From a virus: DNA of 60,375 nucleotides. Below the pieces are notes generated by a model, which did not search any database, was not told the origin of the DNA, and was given only the letters and a program-made list of their open reading frames with translations. The translations under genes were made by a program, and so were the position numbers. Of this stretch, positions 7,247 through 14,687 are shown piece after piece; positions within the stretch are counted from its first letter, which is position 1, and each line of letters opens with the position of its first letter. The stretch spans positions 1-60,375 of IMG/VR virus record IMGVR_UViG_3300018036_002016; one strand, 5' to 3'.

Positions 7247-7932
7247 ATAAATTCTATTTGATTTGTTTTGGGATCCCAATCAACAGTGATTGGTTTATTT
7301 ACCATGTCATATTTTTCATTAAGAACAGATGCATTAATAAAGTGGGTACCATCGTGGAACTTATACCCATAGCTACCATGGATGTGGCCAAATACATGAA
7401 TCTTTGGTTTAATTTTATCTACTCTCACTCTTAAGATTTCACAACCTAAATGTGGAGTATTCCATGGTGGCCCACTAACATCTAAATGATCTTGAGGAGG
7501 GCCATGGGTGACTAAAATATCAGTGCCTTCTGGAATATCTTCCCAAACTTTAGCCAATTCTTCACCGCACCTAGGTAAATTAAACGCCCAGTGGTAAAAT
7601 TCAGGCTGCCAAGGGACACCATAGATCTTAACCATTTCATCTGGAAAAAGACCATATTCAAAACCACTATCCTGCATATAATCAACACCATAAGAATTGA
7701 CGATTTCAGCAGCCTTTTCAGGTTCATTCTCAAACATGCGATCGTGGTTACCGGCAATAAAGGCACACACATCATAGTCCTGAGACTCAAACCACTTACA
7801 GAAGTCTTGAATCTCATAGGCACTATAACCACTGTTCATGATGTCTCCAGCATGAATTAAGAGGTCTCCACCTGGCAAGTCTAATTGCCTATGTTTAGTG
7901 TGCGTGTCGCTGATAAATGTTATTCTTAGCAT
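7243..7932 (-). CDS. Calcineurin-like metallophosphoesterase (intact)
   Basis: The 229-residue protein has all expected metal-binding motifs: FISDTHTKH (7-15), IHAGDIMNSG (26-35), IAGNHDRMF, ILVTHGPP and VFGHIHGSYG. The spacing fits the class of MPPED-type and related phosphodiesterases. The substrate may be a cyclic nucleotide or nucleic acid and cannot be told. The -7 promoter box ends only four bases before the ATG, so the mRNA may have little or no leader. It is the contrast partner to the degenerate relative at 3009-3524. Confidence 0.87.
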   Translation of the reverse strand: MLRITFISDTHTKHRQLDLPGGDLLIHAGDIMNSGYSAYEIQDFCKWFESQDYDVCAFIAGNHDRMFENEPEKAAEIVNSYGVDYMQDSGFEYGLFPDEMVKIYGVPWQPEFYHWAFNLPRCGEELAKVWEDIPEGTDILVTHGPPQDHLDVSGPPWNTPHLGCEILRVRVDKIKPKIHVFGHIHGSYGYKFHDGTHFINASVLNEKYDMVNKPITVDWDPKTNQIEFI

Positions 7933-7935
7933 ATA

Positions 7936-7970
7936 GCTAATATAATAAAAAAAAATGTAATTAAAAAATT
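7936..7970 (-). promoter_or_regulatory. Early-class promoter abutting the phosphoesterase start codon
   Basis: TTATATTAGC (7936-7945) and AATTTTTTAA (7961-7970) lie 15 bases apart on the minus strand. The expected start point coincides with the ATG at 7932, so a leaderless transcript is predicted. Confidence 0.55.
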
Positions 7971-8091
7971 ATTCTTCATCTTTTTTCGGATGTTCTTCAG
8001 TGGGAACATTCCATGAATCTTCCCAATAAACAAATTGAACTTCCGGCTTAGTATTCCGTACTGAAAAAGAATGTTTGAAAAAGTCTTCCAT
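7969..8091 (-). CDS. Possible 40-residue protein
   Basis: A short ORF starts inside the end of the oxygenase-like gene (out of frame, overlap 44 bases) and ends near 7969. The translation begins MEDFFKHSF, has a central VQFVYWEDSWNVP and an acidic-basic end (EEHPKKDEE), so it reads like a real small protein and not random sequence. No family is recognised. Translational coupling to the upstream gene would explain the overlap. The early-class -33 element at 7961-7970 overlaps its last codon. Confidence 0.4.
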   Translation of the reverse strand: MEDFFKHSFSVRNTKPEVQFVYWEDSWNVPTEEHPKKDEE

Positions 8092-8632
8092 CGTATTTAT
8101 CTTGTCCAAAATAATCAAGAGACATATGAAAGAGATCTCCTCGATATAAAATTAGACGGTTAAATTTATTTGCTATCCTATCTGTCATTTCCCACTTTGT
8201 CATATCCTGAGAATCTTTATTAATCTCATTAAGAAGTTCTTCATTGACAGTACCGTCAGGATTCTTAGGCGCCTTATCAAGGCCAGTTGCCTTATGTCTA
8301 AAATGACCAGTTCCAGCCGATAGCGGAGCATCAGGGGTAAGATATATTACTCCTGCCCAAGTTGTTCCGCTATCAGCATGGATCCAGCTTCGATCTCTAG
8401 CTGTGGTAAATTGAAACGATCCAGTATAACTATCGGGCCAATAAGTAATTTCGCCTGCTGCTGGCCGAATAGCTTCCTGGATTAGTTGCTTTGCTGATTC
8501 GGTATATGCGGGCTTTGTTCGGTTTCCTGGATAATTACCATTTACCTCAAATTCCATATTAAGAGCCATTTCACGAACAGACATTGCATCGTCGTAAAAA
8601 TTATCAATAATTATTGCGTTTAAATCTGCCAT
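8048..8632 (-). CDS. 2OG-Fe(II) oxygenase-like protein (DUF6445-type)
   Basis: The 194-residue protein has the iron facial triad pattern of 2-oxoglutarate oxygenases: HAD at 85-87 (WIHADSGTTW), a distal His169 (GDLFHMSLDYFG) and an Arg183 after it (DGRLFQTFFF) suited to bind 2-oxoglutarate. The beta-strand pattern WAGVIYLTPDAPLSAGTGHF supports a double-stranded beta helix. Proteins of this type occur in marine phages and cyanobacteria; the substrate is unknown, with protein or nucleic-acid hydroxylation possible. It lies between tRNA-Arg and the phosphoesterase operon. Confidence 0.72.
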   Translation of the reverse strand: MADLNAIIIDNFYDDAMSVREMALNMEFEVNGNYPGNRTKPAYTESAKQLIQEAIRPAAGEITYWPDSYTGSFQFTTARDRSWIHADSGTTWAGVIYLTPDAPLSAGTGHFRHKATGLDKAPKNPDGTVNEELLNEINKDSQDMTKWEMTDRIANKFNRLILYRGDLFHMSLDYFGQDKYDGRLFQTFFFSTEY

Positions 8633-8655
8633 ATTGAATACACGTCTGGGATTAG

Positions 8656-8729
8656 TACGCCGTACAGGATTCGAACCTGTGACCGTCTGCTTAGAAGGCA
8701 GATGCTCTATCCAGCTGAGCTAACGGCGC
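8656..8729 (-). tRNA. tRNA-Arg (anticodon UCU)
   Basis: The minus strand gives acceptor GCGCCGT/ACGGCGT, D arm GCTCAGCTGGATAGAGC, anticodon stem TCTGC/GCAGA around CTTCTAA (anticodon TCT, reading AGA), and T arm ACAGG-TTCGAAT-CCTGT, with discriminator A and no encoded CCA. The first acceptor pair is G-U. AGA is a common Arg codon in AT-rich phage genes, so supplementing host decoding is plausible. Confidence 0.93.
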
Positions 8730-8740
8730 ATATTTATTAC

Positions 8741-8983
8741 TTATACAGCCTGCTCTTGCTTTGTTTCATTAATCTTATTAAACTCGTATTTACCTTTAAT
8801 AAATTGATTCAAAGCTTTGCCTTGTGAATCTGCCATATTAAAAAGATTCCAGTCTGTTAGCTCAACACCTTCATAAACATATGTTGCGTGGCTAAAATGA
8901 ACTGTTAGCGTCTTATGTTCAACGTTGTAAGTTGCTGACTTGACCGTAGAAGAATTATAGTTTGAATGAGTGGTTGTAATCAT
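8741..8983 (-). CDS. KTSC-domain protein
   Basis: This 80-residue protein matches the KTSC domain named after the C-terminus of lysyl-tRNA synthetase: STVKSATYNVEHKTLTVHF at the start, then SHATYVYEGV and a closing SQGKALNQFIKGKYEF. KTSC proteins are common in phages and are probably small nucleic-acid or protein binders; no enzymatic role is known. It lies next to tRNA-Arg, which may be coincidence, and downstream of the tail block. Confidence 0.8.
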   Translation of the reverse strand: MITTTHSNYNSSTVKSATYNVEHKTLTVHFSHATYVYEGVELTDWNLFNMADSQGKALNQFIKGKYEFNKINETKQEQAV

Positions 8984-9015
8984 AATAACTTTATTTGATA
9001 CTTATATCACTAAAG

Positions 9016-9696
9016 TTACCTTAGTTTCATTTTTGGAATATTGAATTTAGGCGTAGAAAGTTTAGGTATTTTTGGAGAAGGACCTGAAGAAGATTTAGGG
9101 TGGGTTGGTGTAGGTCTTGTAGGATTTATTTCAGGTGGAGAAGGTCTAGATTGATCTAATGCTGGAACTTTTCCAACGCCTGGTTTTTTACTCTTTTTTA
9201 TTGAAGTATCAGTATCTCTATTATCAGTTTCTTTATTATCACCAACTTTATCAGATGAATCAGACATTGAAGATGAAATCTTCTTCATTGCCTGTCTTTC
9301 TAACCAACCTTGCTCACTATCACTACTCTGTCTATCTTTTTTATTTTCAGAAGTATTTACCTTTGCCGTTATATTCTTACCTGAAACCTCACCACTTGTT
9401 TCTGCACTAGTTTCAACGTCATTTGTATTTGGTGAACTTGGTGGCTGTGCAGATTTTATGGTTCCTAATTCTTTGTTAGACGCAGTGGAAGGATCTTGGT
9501 ATTCAGATTGTTTGGTTGTTTGATATTCTTTATTAAAACTATTAGTTTTATCTTCAGTTGAAGATGTTTTTGAATTAGTTCCAGTTGTAGTATCTGTTCC
9601 CATTGTACCCGATACTGATGGGTTTGTTGACCCAGCTCCGTTTATTTGGCTTAGTACGCTACTTGGCGCATTAAAATGTGCTTCTTCTCCTGGCAT
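9016..9696 (-). CDS. Low-complexity tail-region protein with Pro-Lys C-terminus
   Basis: The 226 residues are almost wholly low complexity: Ser, Thr, Asn and Gly rich up to residue 150 and Pro-rich after 165. The end (IPKLSTPKFNIPKMKLR) resembles the end of the tail chaperone extension (12596-12814: VPNIKVPKMNMPKM), so the two may bind the same partner. The gene starts on the last base of the tape-measure stop (TAATG overlap). A structural or assembly role in the tail is inferred from position only. No enzymatic domain is seen. Confidence 0.65.
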   Translation of the reverse strand: MPGEEAHFNAPSSVLSQINGAGSTNPSVSGTMGTDTTTGTNSKTSSTEDKTNSFNKEYQTTKQSEYQDPSTASNKELGTIKSAQPPSSPNTNDVETSAETSGEVSGKNITAKVNTSENKKDRQSSDSEQGWLERQAMKKISSSMSDSSDKVGDNKETDNRDTDTSIKKSKKPGVGKVPALDQSRPSPPEINPTRPTPTHPKSSSGPSPKIPKLSTPKFNIPKMKLR

Positions 9697-12524
9697 TATC
9701 CAAATAATCCACCGGATTTTTGATTTTTAATAATTCTTTGTAGATCTTCAATTGCCGATACGATTTCGTCGCTGTCAAAATTACCTACTGGAGATTGTCC
9801 GCTTGATGAACTTCCACCAACACCAACTAAATTCTTTAGTTTACCTGCAACTCCTTCAAGAGCGCCTGCTGTTTTTTGACCTGATTCTGTTTGAGCATCT
9901 ACGCTTCCTCCAAAATTCTTTATCATCTCAGATAGCTCACCGACTGCCTTAACTAAAGATTCTCCAAGTTTTGCCATTGCATTATCACCTCCAACTTCAT
10001 TAAGATATGCTAGCGCTTTTACCATTTCGGTAGTTTTATCTAAAATTTCAACGTTCATTCCAGATTGAGCAATTTTAATAGCATCATATCCTTTAGCAAC
10101 ATCATGAAGGAATTTAGGATACGCTGTAAAATATTCACTTACAGAAAAACCATTTTTTAATTGCATTCCCATATCTGTAAGAATTACAGAATCTACAATC
10201 TTATTAATCTTTTCAATATTTCCTAATGTTGCATATCCTATAACTCTACCTAATGATCCCGCAAGTAAATCCATTCCTTCGGAAAGTGTAATTATTCGAG
10301 GTCCCATTCTTACAAGATCTTCTAGAATATCCATCGGCCCTTTTGATTTTTCAGCTCCAAAGAATCCTGCAACTCCATCAAAAAATGCTTTACCAACATT
10401 TGCAACTGAAGATAATAATCCTCCCGCTGCTACTCCTGCTGTTGCTCCAGCAAGAGCCATAAGTGAAACTGAGATTGCAATAATTCCTACTGCCAAAGGT
10501 ATTAGGGTTTCAACCCCTAATTCGTTTTTTATTCTAACAAGAACATCAACAATCCCATTCATAGGTGCTAGAATTGCTTCGGTTAATCCCTTAGCAACAG
10601 ATGCTAGCTTACCTGCAGGAATATATGAGAAAATCCATGCAATTGCTAATATACCAGCTGCTATTATAATCATTCCAATTACACCAAGAGCGACGGCTGC
10701 TAAACCAGTTCCACCAGTTGCCATAATTATTGCTCCTATTATTCCTACTGGAATTGCAAATAGGATAATTGAAACCATTGCGCTTAATGACCAACCTATA
10801 TCAGGTGCTAAGTAGGTGCTTGGTAATATACTAAATATCCATGCAGTTGCGAGAATCGCGATTGCAACTGCAGCTACACCAATAACTCCAAATAAAATAT
10901 CTTTTATTGGAAGCTTTCCAACAGTATATGCTAGTGCTACAAATGCCGCTCCAAATACAACAAGAGCCAATCCTGTTTTAAGAGTCCATTCCCATGGCGG
11001 TGCGTTAAATGCAGATGGTAAATAGGTAAATACCCATGCTGCTGCAACTAATCCAATAGCAATTAGAGCTACTCCGGCGGTTGTAAACAATAAATTTTTA
11101 ATGTTAGTTCCTCTTAGTGATTTTGAAAGAATACCGAAAGCAAATGCCGCTGGGATCATTATGACTGCGATTGCAAGAGCTGTTAATAGTTGGACTGGTT
11201 GAACTGGCATAATTAACTGCATTATCATAGAACTTAATGTTAATGCAGCAGCAATACCTACCATTGATAATAATGTTACACCCATTGCTTGCCATATATT
11301 ACCTGGTCCGATTCCAGTTTTACCTCCTTTTAGATTTTTAAGAGCTTTAGATATTTTTACATATGCATATGCTGCAGGTATAAAAATTACAGATATTGCA
11401 AGTGCCGTTAATAATTGTATAGGATGTACTGGCATAATTAACTGCATTACCCATGAACTTATAGCAACCGCGGCTGTAAATCCAACAAGTGCTAATATTC
11501 CAGTACCCACTGTTTGCATTATTGAAGAAATTCCACCTCCTATGTTAATTGGATTTTTACTTTTAATCCTATTAATAGCAACCGCAACTTTTGCATATGC
11601 GTATGATAATCCAATAAATGCAAGAGATATACCTATTGCTGTCATTAATTGAGCTCCTGAAACTGGTAATATTAGTCTAAACAACCAAGATGAAGCTGTA
11701 ATTGCCGCTGACATTCCGATCATTGACATTAATACTCCACCTGCAAGTTGGAATATTCCACTTCCGTCTGTTTTCTGGAAAGGCATTCCCTGAATACCTG
11801 CTTTTGTAACTCCCTTCATTTTTAACAGAACTTTACTAATCTTACCAAATGCCATTGCCATTGGAACAAATGCAATCGCAATAGCAATTGCAGTCACTAA
11901 CTGAGCACCTGAAACTGGTAATATTAGTTTCATTAACCATGAAGTGGCAACTATTGCAGCGGACACGCCAAGCATCGAAATTAATGTACCTGCTGCAAGT
12001 TGGAATATTCCACTTCCGTCTGTTTTTTGAAGAGGTATACCTTCAATATTTGCCTTTGTCGTTCCTTTCATTCCTTGCAGAATACTTGCTATTTTAACAA
12101 AAGCGATGGCCATTGGAATAAATGCAACAGATATTGCAATTGCTGTCACAATCTGCATAGGACTTAGTGCAGGTATTAAAGAAAACATAAATGCAGTTGC
12201 AACAATCGCAGCACCTATACTTAACATTGCAAGCGCGGCTATACCGATTGTTCCTTTATCTAACTTTTTAAGACCATCAAAAGATCCCATTTTTTGATCA
12301 CCGTCTTTAGAGTCTTTAGATTTCTTTTCTCCATTCTTAAGAATTGCTCTAATGTCTTTAAGAATAACAGTCTGCTGCGAAAGTTCACTAACTTGTACTT
12401 CTGCATTTTTAAGATTTTGAACATTTAGTTCATACATAAGTTCTACCTTTTCTTCCACCTTTTCAGCTACCTTAGATAGCTTATTCATTGGAGATAGTAG
12501 TGTTAATAATTCTTTTCCGCCCAC
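9696..12524 (-). CDS. Tape measure-like tail protein with hydrophobic repeats
   Basis: The 942-residue protein follows the tube and chaperone genes, the standard place of the tape measure gene. Residues 1-90 are charged and helical. About residues 90-480 hold five clear repeats of roughly 75-95 residues, each with two strongly hydrophobic helices (for example VSAAIVATSWLMKLILPV then QLVTAIAIAIAFVPMA) and a short Lys-Gly linker; two or three divergent repeats follow to about 690. The last 200 residues are mixed. The hydrophobic helices would suit membrane insertion during DNA entry. Translation starts with GTG (12522-12524). A late-class promoter lies at 12557-12569. The T4 counterpart would be gp29, but I see no direct sequence match. 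Confidence 0.75.
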   Translation of the reverse strand: MGGKELLTLLSPMNKLSKVAEKVEEKVELMYELNVQNLKNAEVQVSELSQQTVILKDIRAILKNGEKKSKDSKDGDQKMGSFDGLKKLDKGTIGIAALAMLSIGAAIVATAFMFSLIPALSPMQIVTAIAISVAFIPMAIAFVKIASILQGMKGTTKANIEGIPLQKTDGSGIFQLAAGTLISMLGVSAAIVATSWLMKLILPVSGAQLVTAIAIAIAFVPMAMAFGKISKVLLKMKGVTKAGIQGMPFQKTDGSGIFQLAGGVLMSMIGMSAAITASSWLFRLILPVSGAQLMTAIGISLAFIGLSYAYAKVAVAINRIKSKNPINIGGGISSIMQTVGTGILALVGFTAAVAISSWVMQLIMPVHPIQLLTALAISVIFIPAAYAYVKISKALKNLKGGKTGIGPGNIWQAMGVTLLSMVGIAAALTLSSMIMQLIMPVQPVQLLTALAIAVIMIPAAFAFGILSKSLRGTNIKNLLFTTAGVALIAIGLVAAAWVFTYLPSAFNAPPWEWTLKTGLALVVFGAAFVALAYTVGKLPIKDILFGVIGVAAVAIAILATAWIFSILPSTYLAPDIGWSLSAMVSIILFAIPVGIIGAIIMATGGTGLAAVALGVIGMIIIAAGILAIAWIFSYIPAGKLASVAKGLTEAILAPMNGIVDVLVRIKNELGVETLIPLAVGIIAISVSLMALAGATAGVAAGGLLSSVANVGKAFFDGVAGFFGAEKSKGPMDILEDLVRMGPRIITLSEGMDLLAGSLGRVIGYATLGNIEKINKIVDSVILTDMGMQLKNGFSVSEYFTAYPKFLHDVAKGYDAIKIAQSGMNVEILDKTTEMVKALAYLNEVGGDNAMAKLGESLVKAVGELSEMIKNFGGSVDAQTESGQKTAGALEGVAGKLKNLVGVGGSSSSGQSPVGNFDSDEIVSAIEDLQRIIKNQKSGGLFG

Positions 12525-12556
12525 TGGTAAAATTTATATTTGCAGATATACTCTAG

Positions 12557-12569
12557 TATTATATATCAA
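12557..12569 (-). promoter_or_regulatory. Late-class promoter of the tape measure gene
   Basis: The minus strand reads TTGATATATAATA, a match to the GATATATAAA motif found before other structural genes. It lies just downstream of the terminator at 12568-12597 and about 35 bases before the GTG start. Confidence 0.45.
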
Positions 12570-12597
12570 GAAAAGGGAGATTACTCTCCCCTTTCTT
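12568..12597 (-). terminator. Terminator after the tail chaperone genes
   Basis: A 13-base-pair stem (AAGAAAGGGGAGA with TCTCCCTTTTCTT, one G-U pair) with a GTAA loop overlaps the stop codon of the chaperone extension. The right arm supplies the U-rich run. Confidence 0.7.
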
Positions 12598-12814
12598 ACA
12601 TTTTTGGCATGTTCATCTTAGGTACCTTTATATTAGGTACTTTCATATTACCCATTGCACTGTTTGTTTGTTCTTGTTGACCCTTCTGGGCTTCATTTTC
12701 CTTCTTAATAAATTCTGCAAGATCTTTAATGATATAATGGTATTCATAGTAATCCATTCTATCCAATTCACTTGGCTGAATATGTAGGTGTTTATAGATA
12801 TAAAACCTAATTTT
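12596..12814 (-). CDS. Frameshift extension of the tail assembly chaperone (GT-like)
   Basis: This frame lies +1 to the gp26-like gene and has no good ATG at its head. Entered by a +1 shift at the CTT TAA stop (12813-12818) it adds 72 residues: KIRFYIYKHLHIQPSELDRMDYYEYHY and a charged helix, then VPNIKVPKMNMPKM. The LxxMxxxEYxxII pattern is typical of the T part of tail assembly chaperones (lambda GT, P2 E'). Alternatives are a TTG start upstream (near 12848) or an ATG at 12756, which would give a 53-residue protein. Position between tube and tape measure supports a chaperone. Confidence 0.62.
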   Translation of the reverse strand, partial: KIRFYIYKHLHIQPSELDRMDYYEYHYIIKDLAEFIKKENEAQKGQQEQTNSAMGNMKVPNIKVPKMNMPKM

Positions 12815-12827
12815 AAAGAAGTTCTCC
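12813..12827 (-). other. Probable programmed +1 ribosomal frameshift site
   Basis: The minus strand reads GGA GAA CTT CTT TAA in the frame of the gp26-like gene. A Shine-Dalgarno-like GGAGAA, then three bases, then CTT followed by a stop is the same layout as the prfB frameshift (AGGGGG TAT CTT TGA). A +1 slip on CTT continues into the chaperone-type extension. Confidence 0.6.
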
Positions 12828-13796
12828 AGAGAGATCTTGAACAATGAAAAGAGATTTGATGCCGTCGCGAAAGTTAATAGGAATTGAGGCCTCCTCATCC
12901 TCAATAACAACATTCATTTCTGGTTTAATCCCTACTTTAATTTTTTCTGCAAGCTTGTATAACAATAAATATTTTTTGTTATCCCATCCATTCATTTCAA
13001 CTTCAAGTTCAAATAATCTCTTTTGATTAAATCTTCTCCAATCCGAAGCAACATATGGTGCTATTTGAATTAAAGATTGATCTATATTTTGATCGTTATC
13101 TCTTCTTTCTTTAATATACTTAGTAACCTCTTGCATTACACCAATTGATGGAGGTCTCATGAATATTTCTCCATAAGTTTTAGTTTTAACTAAATATCCT
13201 CTAAGTACTGGGTCGTAGTATTTTTCAACTTCTGCAGGAACTCTGAAGTAATCGAAGTAATCTCTCTTAATTTCAACCTCATACTTCTTACCACTTTTTC
13301 CACTGTAATCTACCTTTAAAGAATTTTCAGGCTCTGGGAATGTTAAATCTCTAATTGAAAGAATTAAAATAAATCTATCCTCTTCACAAAGATCTTTATA
13401 TGACATTCTAGTTGTTTTTGAAGAAATTTGAATACATGATTCAACAATTGCATTTAGTTTATCATCAACATCGAGTAAGTTTGTCTCATCGATTGTTGAA
13501 AAATGTCTAATTTCAGCAACTTTAGCCGCTCTAATTTTGATAGTAGCATCTTGTGGGTAAAATTTACCTTCAGATGGTAAACTTGCCGTTGGGAATTCAT
13601 GCCATCCTAAAACTAAATCAGGAGCGGCAGCACTATCTGGCTTAAATTTGTCCATGTTTACTTTACCGAGTCCCTGACGATCAATGACATCTTCCATTGC
13701 TTCAGTTTGATCGGTTGGTGTTGAAAATGCTTTCATTTCTCTAGCATCTAATTCTCTAGCGATTTCCTCGCTATTCTTGTTTACTTCTTCGCTCAT
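12813..13796 (-). CDS. gp26-like baseplate hub / tail assembly chaperone
   Basis: The 327-residue protein matches the T4 baseplate family that includes gp26: an unstructured N-terminal 60 residues, then the signature FPTASLPSEGKFYP, IKIRAAKVAEIRHFS, a Cys-containing helix (AIVESCIQI), DLCEEDRFILILSIRDLTF, and an end part with MRPPSIGVMQEVTKYIKER. It lies between tube and tape measure, where other myophages encode the tail chaperone G, and its end carries a probable +1 frameshift. Its start overlaps the RHH gene stop as ATGA. Confidence 0.7.
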   Translation of the reverse strand: MSEEVNKNSEEIARELDAREMKAFSTPTDQTEAMEDVIDRQGLGKVNMDKFKPDSAAAPDLVLGWHEFPTASLPSEGKFYPQDATIKIRAAKVAEIRHFSTIDETNLLDVDDKLNAIVESCIQISSKTTRMSYKDLCEEDRFILILSIRDLTFPEPENSLKVDYSGKSGKKYEVEIKRDYFDYFRVPAEVEKYYDPVLRGYLVKTKTYGEIFMRPPSIGVMQEVTKYIKERRDNDQNIDQSLIQIAPYVASDWRRFNQKRLFELEVEMNGWDNKKYLLLYKLAEKIKVGIKPEMNVVIEDEEASIPINFRDGIKSLFIVQDLSGELL

Positions 13797-14020
13797 TTTT
13801 TGCTAATTTTTCTAATTTGATCTTTAGTTATTGATTTCTGTTCTATTACATTAGAACTTAATTCCTTTTGTATAAGACTTCTTATAAAAGCACTCACCGA
13901 AACAGGTCTAGATTCAGTTTCTACAGCTTCCATTAATATTAATCTATTAACCTGATTGACTTCATCTTCTGTTAAAAGAACCTGAAGTTTTTTAGTTAAC
14001 TTATGATTTTTTATAGACAT
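13793..14020 (-). CDS. Ribbon-helix-helix-like small protein
   Basis: The 75 residues fit a ribbon-helix-helix DNA-binding fold: a strand KLQVLLTEDEV, helix VNQVNRLILMEAV, a turn and a second helix VSVSAFIRSLIQKEL, with a basic C-terminal tail. It sits between the tube terminator and the chaperone gene and is coupled to the latter by ATGA. A regulator inside a tail operon is unusual; it could autoregulate late genes, or the fold may serve protein binding. Confidence 0.65.
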   Translation of the reverse strand: MSIKNHKLTKKLQVLLTEDEVNQVNRLILMEAVETESRPVSVSAFIRSLIQKELSSNVIEQKSITKDQIRKISKK

Positions 14021-14052
14021 AATATATTGATATTTTAATATGTTTTCTGTGC

Positions 14053-14083
14053 AAAAAGAAGGGAAGGACCTGGGATCCTTCCC
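14053..14083 (-). terminator. Terminator after the tail tube gene
   Basis: An 8-base-pair stem (GGGAAGGA / TCCTTCCC, loop 7) is followed on the minus strand by TTCTTTTTG. The plus-strand side also has a T run, so it may work in both directions. It follows the tube stop at 14097. Confidence 0.8.
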
Positions 14084-14096
14084 TTTTTTATTGTAA

Positions 14097-14654
14097 TTAA
14101 TTTAATTCTTCAGCATAAGTATCACATCTCCATGTGATTTCTAATGCTTCTGGTTCAGCGTTACTATAATCTAGTGTACCTGTAAACCCAACTGCCGAAG
14201 TAATAAAACAATCTTCAAGAGTTACTTTTCTAAAAATATCTCCAGATCTGTTAAATTGCACAACAACAATAGTTCCAACATAATCCTTTTTTAGACCCAT
14301 TTCACCGGTTTCTGGATTGTATTGTTTTCTATACCATTCTCTTAAAGTCTTATAAACGTATGCTTGATTAGAATCATTTAAGTTAAGTGAAAAGTTAACT
14401 GTAATGTCGTGAGCTGTTCCATCTGGCATACCAGCATAAGAACGTGTTGCAAACTTGTACTTTTGTTCAACTGCAGCAACTTCACGGTTTAGAGATTCTA
14501 AACCTCCAATTGAATTGATATGTTGTAGAAGTAAATCAGAACCTGCAACTCCGTCTGGTGGAAGTATACTTACTTCGAATAGATTCGCCTGTACTGGCTC
14601 AAAGTGTTTATTCTTTTTACTTGTTTGATCTTCTCTATAATGTGGTAAAGCCAT
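14097..14654 (-). CDS. Tail tube protein (gp19-like)
   Basis: The 185-residue protein has the T4 gp19 pattern: residues 20-30 QANLFEVSILPP, then LLLQHINSIGGLESLNREV, ATRSYAGMPDGTAHDITVNFSLNLND, YVYKTLREWYRKQYNPETGEMG, and a closing LDYSNAEPEALEITWRCD. It stacks as hexamers to form the DNA channel inside the sheath. Length is near T4 gp19 (163). It follows the sheath gene, has its own late-class promoter, and is followed by a terminator, which suits its high copy number. Confidence 0.9.
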   Translation of the reverse strand: MALPHYREDQTSKKNKHFEPVQANLFEVSILPPDGVAGSDLLLQHINSIGGLESLNREVAAVEQKYKFATRSYAGMPDGTAHDITVNFSLNLNDSNQAYVYKTLREWYRKQYNPETGEMGLKKDYVGTIVVVQFNRSGDIFRKVTLEDCFITSAVGFTGTLDYSNAEPEALEITWRCDTYAEELN

Positions 14655-14670
14655 ATTCTTTGTTTCTTTA

Positions 14671-14682
14671 TTTTATATATCC
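14671..14682 (-). promoter_or_regulatory. Late-class promoter of the tail tube gene
   Basis: The minus strand reads GGATATATAAAA, 17 bases before the ATG. This is a full match to the late-class motif. Confidence 0.6.
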
Positions 14683-14687
14683 TTTGA

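Noticed and set aside
7512-7832. 106-residue minus-strand ORF inside the phosphoesterase gene
   Set aside because: It is a second-frame shadow of a gene with complete catalytic motifs, with low-quality composition.
8984-9015. Inverted repeat TAACTTTA / TAAAGTTA between the KTSC and tail genes as a terminator
   Set aside because: AT-only stem and no U run; too weak to call.
12815-12913. N-terminal part of the small chaperone frame starting at 12913
   Set aside because: These residues are the out-of-frame reading of the conserved gp26-like gene end; the real part starts at the frameshift or at a nearby alternative start.
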